NCBI GenBank assembly: GCA_026399755.1 | Contig: JAPLQI010000076.1 | Span: 1-42,812 of the forward strand | DNA from: Pseudomonadota bacterium | Lineage (GTDB): Bacteria; Pseudomonadota; Gammaproteobacteria; Burkholderiales; Chitinibacteraceae | Length of the DNA: 42,812 nucleotides | Direction: 5' to 3' | In this document: positions 25,282 through 33,384 of the stretch, piece after piece | Numbering within the stretch: the first letter of the stretch is position 1 | Layout of the letters: each line of letters begins with the position of its first letter | Translations under genes and position numbers: made by a program | The notes under the pieces: generated by a model | Database searches by the model: none | What the model was told of the DNA's origin: nothing | The model's input: only the letters and a program-made list of their open reading frames with translations

Positions 25282-25383
25282 TTAACTTCTTTGATTAAAA
25301 GCCTAAACAATTTTTCGAAATAGAACGGTTGCTACTGGTCGGGTGGGTGAAACCCAATTTTTAACAGGGTAGAGCTGGGGTTT

Positions 25384-25438
25384 TATAGGGTGTGCAAGTC
25401 GTTTTTCTTGCGCACCGCTCTCTGTACTCTGATGCGAA
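25384..25438. repeat. ATAGGGTGTGCAAG...CTTGCGCACCG dispersed element
   Basis: ATAGGGTGTGCAAGTCGTTT followed by TTCTTGCGCACCG forms a short hairpin. The same element is found inverted at 37363-37400 and in longer form at 41388-41460. Confidence 0.75.
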
Positions 25439-25476
25439 GCACCGATTCAACTTAAGCAAAAGACTCGATGTTTTTT

Positions 25477-25541
25477 GTAGGAGCGGCTTTAGCCGCGAAA
25501 GCGCTGTGTATAAAAACATTCGCGGCTAAAGCCACTCCTAC
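25477..25541. repeat. REP-like palindrome GTAGGAGCGGCTTTAGCCGC
   Basis: The arm GTAGGAGCGGCTTTAGCCGC (25477-25496) plus GAA is repeated inverted, with one mismatch, at about 25519-25541. A 20 bp loop lies between. This is the classic shape of GTAGGAGCGGCTT-type REP elements known from Pseudomonas and relatives. Confidence 0.85.
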
Positions 25542-25617
25542 GGTTCAAATCCTCAAGTTGGCAGGATTCGGGTGAAACCCGCAGCTTACATTCGCTCTAC
25601 AATATTCAAGAGACCAA

Positions 25618-26283
25618 ATGACTTCCTTTCAGACAAGTATCCACGCTGCCATGCAGCCCCTAGCAAATGATGCCGCCGCCATCGCCATGCGTGCTTATCA
25701 GCGCGATCAGTTTGATTTTCTGGGCGTGGCCGCCCCTGCTCGGCGTGCTGCAACGATGCCTTTGATCAAAGCACTAAAGCCAGCCAACGCCGAAGCATTA
25801 ATTGCCGAAGCGCAAGGCCTGTGGAATTTGCCGCAGCGGGAATACCAATATATAGCCGTGGATTTGCTGGCAAGGCATGTCAAAGTTTTAACAGGTGCAG
25901 ACATCCCCGCCTTACTCAGCCTAGCGCAGCAGAAATCTTGGTGGGATACGGTAGATGGCTTGGTGAAAGTAATCGGCGCGATTGCGAAAGCAGACAAAGC
26001 CCAGCAAAGCCAAATGGATGCCGCGCTGCTTCACCCTGATTTTTGGATCAGGCGCATTGCCATGCTGCATCAGCTGGGCTGGAAGAGCGAAACCGACCTT
26101 GCCCGCTTACAAAATTACGCTAAACAGCTTGCGCCCGAAACCGAGTTTTTTATCCGTAAAGCCATAGGCTGGGCGCTCAGGGAATACGCATGGCACGATC
26201 CCGCCGCTATTCGAGTATTCTTGGCCGAAATGGGCGATCAATTGTCACCATTAAGCCGCAGAGAGGCGGGGAAGCATTTATAA
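25618..26283 (+). CDS. AlkD-like DNA alkylation repair protein
   Basis: The 221-residue protein is made of HEAT-like helical repeats. It shows DNA-alkylation-repair family segments: LGVAAPARRAATMPLIKAL, LWNLPQREYQYIAVDLLARH, SWWDTVDGLVKVIGAIA, HPDFWIRRIAMLHQLGW and ETEFFIRKAIGWALREYAWH. The WWDTVD motif carries the aspartate used for glycosylase action in AlkD. AlkD excises bulky or cationic alkylpurines such as 7-methylguanine. The ATG at 25618 agrees with the family N-terminus. The gene appears monocistronic, with a palindrome-rich leader. Confidence 0.9.
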   Translation: MTSFQTSIHAAMQPLANDAAAIAMRAYQRDQFDFLGVAAPARRAATMPLIKALKPANAEALIAEAQGLWNLPQREYQYIAVDLLARHVKVLTGADIPALLSLAQQKSWWDTVDGLVKVIGAIAKADKAQQSQMDAALLHPDFWIRRIAMLHQLGWKSETDLARLQNYAKQLAPETEFFIRKAIGWALREYAWHDPAAIRVFLAEMGDQLSPLSRREAGKHL

Positions 26284-26432
26284 ATAGGCTTTTTTGACCA
26301 TTATCGTCAGCAATATAACCTAAAGCTTTCAATATATTTAAATTCCATCGTCATGGTATGAAATATATAAATATGATTGGGGTAATATTTGGCTAGAATT
26401 CAGCCTTCTTTCGATGTCTATCAGCTACTTAT

Positions 26433-29400
26433 ATGATTCTTCGCGGTCCTTTTCTTCCTGAACTTTTGCGTGCAGAAACGCTGGCTGATTTGCTAGAAAG
26501 CACGGCGCAGCGTATTCCTGATCATCCGGCCATTTATTGGCAATCAGAAGTGCTGAGCTATAGCGAGCTGAACCGCCGCGCCGATCTGGCCGCTCATCAT
26601 TTAATTCAGTTTGGTGTAAAAGCGGGGCAGATTGTGGGCCTTTGCCAGCCGCGTGGTGCTGCGCTGTTGATTATGCAGGCGGCGATTGCCAAGGCGGGCG
26701 CGGCTTGGCTACCGTTTGAGGCAGATACACCCGTTGATCGTATGCAAGTTTGCCTGATCGATGCCGCTGCGCTGCTCTTGATCGGCGATGGCGATTTAGC
26801 TGGCACGGGTGTGCCGGTATTAAGTAGCGCGCAATTATCTGTGCCGTTTGAGGGCGATTTACTGCGCCGTAAGGGCTTACTGCCTAGCCATCCGGCCTAT
26901 GTGATTTACACATCCGGATCAACTGGCAAGCCTAAGGGAGTGCCGATTAGTCAGGGCAGTATTTGCCATTTCTTGCGCAGCGAAAACTCAGTGTTGGGTG
27001 TGCGTCAGGATGACAAGGTGTATCAGGGCTTCTCGTGCGCATTTGATATGTCGTTTGAAGAAATCTGGATCAGCTATTTAGTAGGCGCTTCCCTTTGGCT
27101 GGCACCTAAAATACTGACAGGCGATCCAGATGCTTTGCCTGCGGTATTAAACCAAGAAAAAGTCACCGTGCTGCACGCCGTGCCGACCTTGCTGGCGCTG
27201 TTCAGCCAAGAAGTGCCTAGCTTACGGATTATTAATCTGGGCGGCGAAATGTGCCCAGAATCACTGGTCGAGCGCTGGGCCACCCCAGAGCGACAGGTGT
27301 TTAATACTTACGGCCCAACTGAATGCACGGTATCGGCCAGCCTTGCCCAATTACGCCGTGGCGAGCCTGTTACGATTGGTAAGCCGCTGCCCAATTACGG
27401 CCTTTTAGTGCGTAGTGAAGATGGCCGCTTATTGGCGCAAGGTGAAACTGGCGAGCTGTGCATTATTGGCCCCGGCGTGGCGGATGGCTATTTGGGCCGC
27501 CCTGATTTAACCGCTGAAAAATTCTTCGACAATCCCTTTTCAAATCTCGAAGAATTCCCGCATGAGCGGCGTTTATATCGCACCGGCGATTTAGCGCGCA
27601 TCGATGAAGCAGGCCAAGTTCAATGCCTAGGCCGCACCGACGATCAAGTGAAAGTGCGCGGCTTTCGGGTAGAGCTGGGCGAAATTGAAGCCTCGCTTTG
27701 CCAGATTGCCGGTGTAGGCACGGCCGCCGTTTTGCTGCGCGAGCTAGCAGGTATCGATCAGCTGGTGGCCTTTGTGGTGGCAGAAAGCAGCGATGCAGCG
27801 GCTTTAAAAAATGAGCTAAAACGCAGCCTACCTCCCTATATGATTCCAGCTCGCTTTGAATTTATGAGCGAACTACCAAGGCTGACGTCAGGCAAAATCG
27901 ATAGAAAAACGCTGAAAGCGCGCGAGCTCATCATTCCTACGGGTAAAAACCTAGAAAGCGACGAGCCCGTTAGCGATGCAGAAAAAGCCTTATTTGCCGC
28001 ACTCAGCACCCTTTTTCCCGGCCAAGCCTTACGTTTGGTTGATGATTTCTTTGGCGAGCTAGGCGGGCATTCCTTACTGGCGGCCCGATTAGTCTCTATT
28101 TTGCGGCGTAATCCGGCTTATGCCGGTATGACGGTGCAAGAGATTTACCAGAGTCGCACCCTACAAGTGATTGCGACTCGCTTAGATGCTTTGGCTCAGC
28201 AGCAGCCGGAGCAGGTAGAAATAGAGCCGATTCGTAAAGTGCCTTTCTTACGTCGTCTGCTTTGCGGTAGTGCGCAGCTGGCTACCCTGCCATTTTTAAT
28301 TGGCCTGCGCATGTTGCTATGGCTGGCGCCATTTTTTACCTATCACTTTATGACGGGTGAAGAGGGCGACAGCTTAGGCGTGGCGGTTGGGACGGCTATT
28401 TTGGTTTATTTGGGCAGCCTCCTATGCAGCTTTGCCATTGCCATTGCTGGTAAGTGGCTGATTTTAGGGCGGCTAAAAGCAGGCCGCTATCGCCTCTATG
28501 GGCTGACTTATTTCCGCTGGTGGCTGGCCGATAGGCTGATCGATATTACGCCGCTGTATTTCCTAACCGGCTCGCCTTTGCAATCGCTTTACTTACGTGC
28601 CCTTGGTGCCAAGGTCGGCAGCAACGTAGCCCTTGCTGCAATCAGCGTGCGTGCTTACGATTTGCTTAGCATTGGCGAGGGCGCCAGCATTGGTGCTTCG
28701 GTCAATTTTGAAAACTTCCGAGTCGATGGCGATCATTGGGAAGTCGGGCCGATTACGATTGGCAAGGATGCCTATATTGGCTCCTATACCGTCTTGCAAT
28801 CAGATACCCATGTCGCCGATTTAGGCCGTTTAGAAGGCTTATCGGCCTTATCCCGTGGGCAAAAAATTGCCGAGTCTGAAGTCTGGAGCGGCTCGCCAGC
28901 AAGGTGCAGTGGCGATCCCGTGCCAGAGATGCCTGCTCGCCCCGTGCGTAATCCCGCGTTTCGAGGCTTGCATGGCTTGGCTTACGCAGGTGGATCGGCC
29001 TTGGTCGCCATCTTGTTTTTTGTGCCGGTCTTCCCTAGCTTTTTGCTCATTGACTGGTTGGATGCGCATTGGTTTGATCTCACCGAGCAAGGCGTTGCGC
29101 TGCCCGAAGCGTTTATGTTTTACCTGATGCTGGCGCTGCCTGCCAGTACGGTACTGATTGTGCTGACACTGCTTGGCTCCGCCGCCGTGCGTTGGCTACT
29201 GCTACCGCGTAATCCACTCGGCAGCTGGCCGTTGTTTGGTGCAATGTATTACCGCCGCTGGCTGACGAATCAGATTCAGGAATCCAGCTTAAACATCTTG
29301 CACGGCCTTTACGCATCGGTTTACGCAGGCTGGTGGTATCGCCTGTTAGGGGCAAAAGTAGGGCGCGGCACCGAGATCTCTAACGCCATTGGCGTGGTGC

Positions 29401-30398
29401 CTGATTTGCTAACACTGGGTGAAGACAGCTTTATTGCCGATGCCGTCATGCTAGGGGATGAAGAAATTGATAGGGGCTGGATGACGCTACGTGCCACCGT
29501 GGTCGGCAATCGTAGCTTTGTAGGTAATGGCGCTTACGTGGCTGATGGCAGCATCATCCCCAACGATGTATTGATCGGCGTGCAATCACGCGCCCCAGCC
29601 AATGATCGAATGCAATCTGGCCAAACATGGCTGGGTAGCCCAGCACTATCGCTGCCTGCCCGTGAGCACGTCAGCGGCTTTGCCGATAGACTGACTTTCC
29701 GTCCAAGCTTGGCACGTCGCCTAGCCCGCGGCTTTGTCGAAGCGCTGCGCACCGTAATGCCGCTGGCGGTAATCATTACCGTCGGCTATCTCACCGTATT
29801 AAAAGTCATGCCGCTGGCCGAAAAGGAAGATTTTCATGGCGTATTTTGGGCGCTGATGATTGCGGGTGTCTTATACGGCGTGGGCTCATTCATCTTTATT
29901 CTGGCGCTAAAATGGCTAATGATAGGCCGCTACCGCCCGCACTCAGCACCGATGTGGACCTCCTTTGTATGGCGTAGCGAAGCACTAACCAGCCTTTACG
30001 AATCCATCGCCGTGCCCAACTTCTTTAACTTCTTACGCGGCACCCCATGGCTACCCATGGCATTTCGCTGCATGGGTTGTAAGATTGGCAGCGGAGTATT
30101 TATGGATACCACCGACATCACAGAGTTCGATTGCGTCAGCATCGGCGACGATACGGTGATGCACGCATGGTCCGGCCCACAAACTCATTTGTTTGAAGAC
30201 CGCATCATGAAAATTGGCCGAGTAGAAATCGGCTCTGGCGTCAACGTCGGCCCGCGCAGCACCATCCTGTACGACGCCATCGTCGGCAACGGCGCCCGTC
30301 TCGGCCCGCTGACGCTGGTCGTCAAAGGCGAAACCATCCCCGAAGGCCAAGCATGGACCGGCAGCCCCGCCGTGCCATGGCGGACATGCCGCAGCTAA
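26433..30398 (+). CDS. Pls/PosA-family single-module membrane NRPS
   Basis: The 1321-residue protein has an adenylation domain (about 15-510: YVIYTSGSTGKPKGVP, FNTYGPTE, YRTGDLARI, LTSGKIDRKTLK). A carrier domain follows (FFGELGGHSLLAARL, Ser547). The rest contains several membrane helices alternating with three left-handed hexapeptide-repeat blocks (GAKVGSNVALAAI, GAKVGRGTEISNAI, GCKIGSGVFMD). This is the architecture of epsilon-poly-lysine synthetase-like enzymes (TIGR02353), in which C-terminal tandem domains polymerise one amino acid. A hand alignment to GrsA gives specificity residues beginning Asp-Met-Glu; the acidic third residue would suit a cationic amino acid, tentatively. The partner PPTase overlaps its 3' end. 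The product is probably an exported homopolymer, unproven. Confidence 0.88.
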   Translation: MILRGPFLPELLRAETLADLLESTAQRIPDHPAIYWQSEVLSYSELNRRADLAAHHLIQFGVKAGQIVGLCQPRGAALLIMQAAIAKAGAAWLPFEADTPVDRMQVCLIDAAALLLIGDGDLAGTGVPVLSSAQLSVPFEGDLLRRKGLLPSHPAYVIYTSGSTGKPKGVPISQGSICHFLRSENSVLGVRQDDKVYQGFSCAFDMSFEEIWISYLVGASLWLAPKILTGDPDALPAVLNQEKVTVLHAVPTLLALFSQEVPSLRIINLGGEMCPESLVERWATPERQVFNTYGPTECTVSASLAQLRRGEPVTIGKPLPNYGLLVRSEDGRLLAQGETGELCIIGPGVADGYLGRPDLTAEKFFDNPFSNLEEFPHERRLYRTGDLARIDEAGQVQCLGRTDDQVKVRGFRVELGEIEASLCQIAGVGTAAVLLRELAGIDQLVAFVVAESSDAAALKNELKRSLPPYMIPARFEFMSELPRLTSGKIDRKTLKARELIIPTGKNLESDEPVSDAEKALFAALSTLFPGQALRLVDDFFGELGGHSLLAARLVSILRRNPAYAGMTVQEIYQSRTLQVIATRLDALAQQQPEQVEIEPIRKVPFLRRLLCGSAQLATLPFLIGLRMLLWLAPFFTYHFMTGEEGDSLGVAVGTAILVYLGSLLCSFAIAIAGKWLILGRLKAGRYRLYGLTYFRWWLADRLIDITPLYFLTGSPLQSLYLRALGAKVGSNVALAAISVRAYDLLSIGEGASIGASVNFENFRVDGDHWEVGPITIGKDAYIGSYTVLQSDTHVADLGRLEGLSALSRGQKIAESEVWSGSPARCSGDPVPEMPARPVRNPAFRGLHGLAYAGGSALVAILFFVPVFPSFLLIDWLDAHWFDLTEQGVALPEAFMFYLMLALPASTVLIVLTLLGSAAVRWLLLPRNPLGSWPLFGAMYYRRWLTNQIQESSLNILHGLYASVYAGWWYRLLGAKVGRGTEISNAIGVVPDLLTLGEDSFIADAVMLGDEEIDRGWMTLRATVVGNRSFVGNGAYVADGSIIPNDVLIGVQSRAPANDRMQSGQTWLGSPALSLPAREHVSGFADRLTFRPSLARRLARGFVEALRTVMPLAVIITVGYLTVLKVMPLAEKEDFHGVFWALMIAGVLYGVGSFIFILALKWLMIGRYRPHSAPMWTSFVWRSEALTSLYESIAVPNFFNFLRGTPWLPMAFRCMGCKIGSGVFMDTTDITEFDCVSIGDDTVMHAWSGPQTHLFEDRIMKIGRVEIGSGVNVGPRSTILYDAIVGNGARLGPLTLVVKGETIPEGQAWTGSPAVPWRTCRS

Positions 30399-30892
30399 TT
30401 GTCCACGATCTATTTGAGTTGGCGCTGTTTAAAAACAGCGCCAGCCATCAATCGACCTTAGTAAGACTATGGCTGCACACCCAAGTGCAGTCAAGATCAG
30501 GCGGCCAACTGCTAGAAACCCCCACCGGCCCCGCATTCGCCACCGGCCCATGGCAAATTTCACTCTCCTACAGCAATGATTACGCCGTCTGCGCACTATC
30601 TAAATGCGCCTACCTCGGCGTTGACATCACCCCCATCCAATACTTCGCCGAACTCACGGAAGTCGCCCAACTCTACTTTTCTCCTGCTATTGCCCAAACA
30701 CTTAGCCAGTTGCCTGAATCAGAGCAAGCATTACGCTTTGCTAAGGAATGGAGCGAGCTGGAAGCCAAAACTAAGGCTTGCAAAATGGGGCTGAGGGAAT
30801 GGTCAGAAGGGCGGGAGCAAGCTTTTCAAATAGCAAAGACAAGCGATGTCGTCAGGCTGGAGAATGAATTGATTACGGTGGTGTGGGCTTGA
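30377..30892 (+). CDS. Small 4'-phosphopantetheinyl transferase-like protein
   Basis: The frame is open from 30353; starts at 30377 or 30386 are likelier, and 30377 is given tentatively. The product is about 171 residues. Sfp-type signals are visible: SYSNDYAVCALS in place of the usual SxSH, YLGVDI (metal-binding Asp) and FAKEWSELEAKTKACKMGL, matching the WSxxEAxxK motif. It would transfer phosphopantetheine from CoA to Ser547 of the upstream synthetase. The 3' end of the NRPS gene overlaps it, so translation is probably coupled. It is shorter than standard Sfp (about 220 residues), so it may be dedicated to one substrate. The missing histidine in the SxSH-like motif is notable. Confidence 0.75.
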   Translation: MADMPQLIVHDLFELALFKNSASHQSTLVRLWLHTQVQSRSGGQLLETPTGPAFATGPWQISLSYSNDYAVCALSKCAYLGVDITPIQYFAELTEVAQLYFSPAIAQTLSQLPESEQALRFAKEWSELEAKTKACKMGLREWSEGREQAFQIAKTSDVVRLENELITVVWA

Positions 30893-30997
30893 TTTTTGGC
30901 TCTAGCCATTATTAATTTACTTGATTTGCCAGTTATTGAGTCATGAGCGATTGCCAGCCAGCTACGTATTAATTACTTACTAGGAAAATAAGACTAA

Positions 30998-32101
30998 GTG
31001 TTGTTTTTTGTGTGGTTCTTGAGTTTAATAATTGCGTTATGCTTACATGCTCGTATTGACACATATTTGGCTACAATGATCCTCAAATCTCCCGATTCAA
31101 AACAAGCACAGCTTGACGAGCTTAATGGCCTGCTTGCCCAAGCAAACCTAAGCGCAAATCAGCGCGACTTAATTACCAAAGAAATTTATATGCTCAAGCA
31201 GGGTGTTCTAGGTGAGCAGAACAGCGAATATGAAATTAATTTCTATCTGAAAGACTCAACAAAATGGGCAGTGATTCACGACCTGCGCATTGAACACAAT
31301 GGCCGAGTGGCACAAATTGATCATTTGCTGATTAATCGCTTGCTGGATGTATTTGTTATTGAAACAAAAAATTTTAGTGCCGATTTGCAAATCAATGAGC
31401 AGGGCGAATTTACGGCTTGGTATAACAAAAAGCCAATCGGCATTCCCAGCCCGCTGGCACAAAATGACAAACACATTGAAGTACTAAAAGCGCTCAGCAA
31501 AACACTGCCCTTGCCTACACGCCTTGGCTTTACTTTAATGCCCAGCTTTACCAGCGTAGTAATGGTTAGCAATAAGCAACGTATTACTCGCCCTAAAAAA
31601 TTAGATACCGAAAATATTATTAAAGCAGAGAAAATTTTGGAATGGGTAACTAAGACAAATGTTGATAATGCAAGTATTGGAACTGTTTTTGGCAGCTTAG
31701 CCAAGATGGTTAGCCCTGAAACGGTCATGGAAATTGCCGAGCTATTTACCAGACACCATCGCCCCTTAAAGGCCGATTACAAAGCAAAGTTTGGCATCAA
31801 AGAGCCCACTGAGGTTCCCGTCGTTCAAAAGCCTGAAGTGCAGGCGCCTGCACCGCAGCCAGAAGTGGTGACGGCAGCTATTACAGCAGAAGAAACAACC
31901 AAGCTCACTAGCTCCAAATTAGCCGCAAAACTTGGCCTTAAGAATACTCAGGAATTAATTGATAAATTGCTTGAGAAGGGATTTGTAGAAATTGTGGATG
32001 GCAAAACAATAATAACGGATCAAGGGAAAGTAGCAGGTGGCGAGGCCAAATTCAGTCCTAGATTTGGGGCATATTTTATTTGGCCTGTTGATATCTTTTA
32101 A
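30998..32101 (+). CDS. Membrane-anchored NERD-domain protein
   Basis: The start is GTG 30998, with AGGAAA upstream. The 367-residue product has an N-terminal membrane helix (about 2-18). A NERD nuclease-related domain (about 70-185) shows GEQNSEYEI (Glu73), QIDHLLI (Asp108) and VFVIETKNF (Glu122, Lys124), the PD-(D/E)xK pattern. After a Pro/Val/Glu-rich linker (about 270-300), the C-terminal 70 residues read like a winged-helix/topoisomerase-associated module (TSSKLAAKLGLKNTQELIDK). It precedes the DUF4297 gene by at most about 20 bp on the same strand. NERD proteins occur both in housekeeping and defence settings, so membership of the neighbouring system is inferred, not shown. Base composition is intermediate between the core and the following genes. 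Confidence 0.82.
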   Translation: MLFFVWFLSLIIALCLHARIDTYLATMILKSPDSKQAQLDELNGLLAQANLSANQRDLITKEIYMLKQGVLGEQNSEYEINFYLKDSTKWAVIHDLRIEHNGRVAQIDHLLINRLLDVFVIETKNFSADLQINEQGEFTAWYNKKPIGIPSPLAQNDKHIEVLKALSKTLPLPTRLGFTLMPSFTSVVMVSNKQRITRPKKLDTENIIKAEKILEWVTKTNVDNASIGTVFGSLAKMVSPETVMEIAELFTRHHRPLKADYKAKFGIKEPTEVPVVQKPEVQAPAPQPEVVTAAITAEETTKLTSSKLAAKLGLKNTQELIDKLLEKGFVEIVDGKTIITDQGKVAGGEAKFSPRFGAYFIWPVDIF

Positions 32102-32122
32102 TTAGTTTAATTGGAAAATAAA

Positions 32123-33220
32123 TTGAACACTTCAACAAATAAAAATCCTCTTCTAAGTCCTCAAAGAGAAACTGCAGGAGCTACGACATTTGGAAAATAT
32201 GAATACCAGTATCATTGGGCATTATTTCGCGCTCTTCAGGAATATGCCGACGGTAATGAATTCGTTGTTTTTGTAGAGTTACATGAGGATGTTGTTGTTG
32301 GGGATTCATTAGATTGTAGCAAAGTTCGTTTTGAGTTTAATCAAATTAAAAATATTACAGGAAGACCTTGGACTGTAAATAAAATTACTAAACGGGATAA
32401 AAAAAATGGGAAAGAAAATAATTCTGTAGTTGGTAAAATGCTACAAGGAGTTGATGGAAAAAAATTTAAGGATAAAATTGATAAATTAAATTTAGTTGCA
32501 ACTTGTGGCTTTAATCTGAAGCTGAAGGATGAATTATTAAAATTTGATGTTATTGGTTTTGGTGATTTGCATGATGATTGTGTTAAAGAGATTGAAGATG
32601 CAATTTCAAAAGAACTAATTGGTGTAAACGTTCCAGTAATCATAAATTTTGTAACTCCTAAGTTGCCTGCAGAAGGGTTTGATCACCGTGTTGTTAGTGA
32701 AATAAGCGCCATTGTAGAGAGTAAAAATTATAATGGTTTTTCAAATGTAAGAAATATTTATAGAATACTGATGGATGATCTTAGGAAGAAAGGGGTTGTG
32801 GTATATGATTATAATGATTGGAATGACGTTTTAAAAAACAAAGGGTTGACAAGTACAGATGTTAATAAGATCACCATGTCGAATATTAGAACGGCTAATA
32901 ATATCGAGGGTGTTTCTTCTTTATTTGATGATGTTATGAATGAACTGAATGTTCACCTTGGTGAAAAATCAAAATTGAAACGCGCATTTACTTCGTATGA
33001 GAATAAGGCTTGCTTTGATAAAACTGTTATACAGTTAGAAATTTCAAATGAGTTAAAGAAAGTAGTGGCAAGCAATATTGAAATATTTGAGAAGTATGGA
33101 GTGCCTAAATTTATCGATGCGATATTTGAAAATGCTGATCATTCTTTAATAGGTAGATTTCCTGATGATACAGAATTTAAGGGTGCAGTTATTTACGAAT
33201 TAATTATGAGTATTTTGTAA
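32123..33220 (+). CDS. DUF4297/Cap4-like nuclease, putative defence effector
   Basis: The start is TTG 32123 (GGAAAA seven bases upstream) or TTG 32111; the product is about 365 residues. The N-terminal domain reads RETAGATTFGKYEYQYHWAL, then a VELHEDVVVGD acidic motif and FEFNQIKN, the D/E-QxK pattern of DUF4297/Cap4 restriction-like nucleases. The C-terminal half (about 230-365) is helical and could be the module that binds an SMC partner in ABC-three-component/Lamassu systems. The DNA is strongly AT-rich with many ATT/AAA/GAT codons, unlike the flanking core genes, which indicates transfer. It sits between a NERD gene and an SMC-like ATPase gene. The predicted role is a DNA-cutting effector held in check by the ATPase. 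Confidence 0.8.
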   Translation: MNTSTNKNPLLSPQRETAGATTFGKYEYQYHWALFRALQEYADGNEFVVFVELHEDVVVGDSLDCSKVRFEFNQIKNITGRPWTVNKITKRDKKNGKENNSVVGKMLQGVDGKKFKDKIDKLNLVATCGFNLKLKDELLKFDVIGFGDLHDDCVKEIEDAISKELIGVNVPVIINFVTPKLPAEGFDHRVVSEISAIVESKNYNGFSNVRNIYRILMDDLRKKGVVVYDYNDWNDVLKNKGLTSTDVNKITMSNIRTANNIEGVSSLFDDVMNELNVHLGEKSKLKRAFTSYENKACFDKTVIQLEISNELKKVVASNIEIFEKYGVPKFIDAIFENADHSLIGRFPDDTEFKGAVIYELIMSIL

Positions 33221-33384
33221 TGCAAAAAAAATCAGTAGAAAATTTTAAAATTCTTATAAGAAACCTGAGAAAAAAACAGCATGAAAAATTTACAATTAAA
33301 ACGCCTGCATCTACTGTCCGATTTGGACTGCTCTGCAAATCAATTCGAATTTTCGAATCGCTTCAATCTGATAACCGCCGATGA
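33220..33384 (+). CDS. Possible 54-codon overlapping ORF
   Basis: An ATG overlaps the previous stop as TAATG. A frame then runs 54 codons (MQKKSVENFKILIRNLRKKQ...), overlapping the start of the SMC-like gene in another frame. It could be a genuine small coupled protein, a leader that delivers ribosomes to the next start, or chance. It is basic and shows no known domain. Confidence 0.25.
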   Translation: MQKKSVENFKILIRNLRKKQHEKFTIKTPASTVRFGLLCKSIRIFESLQSDNRR

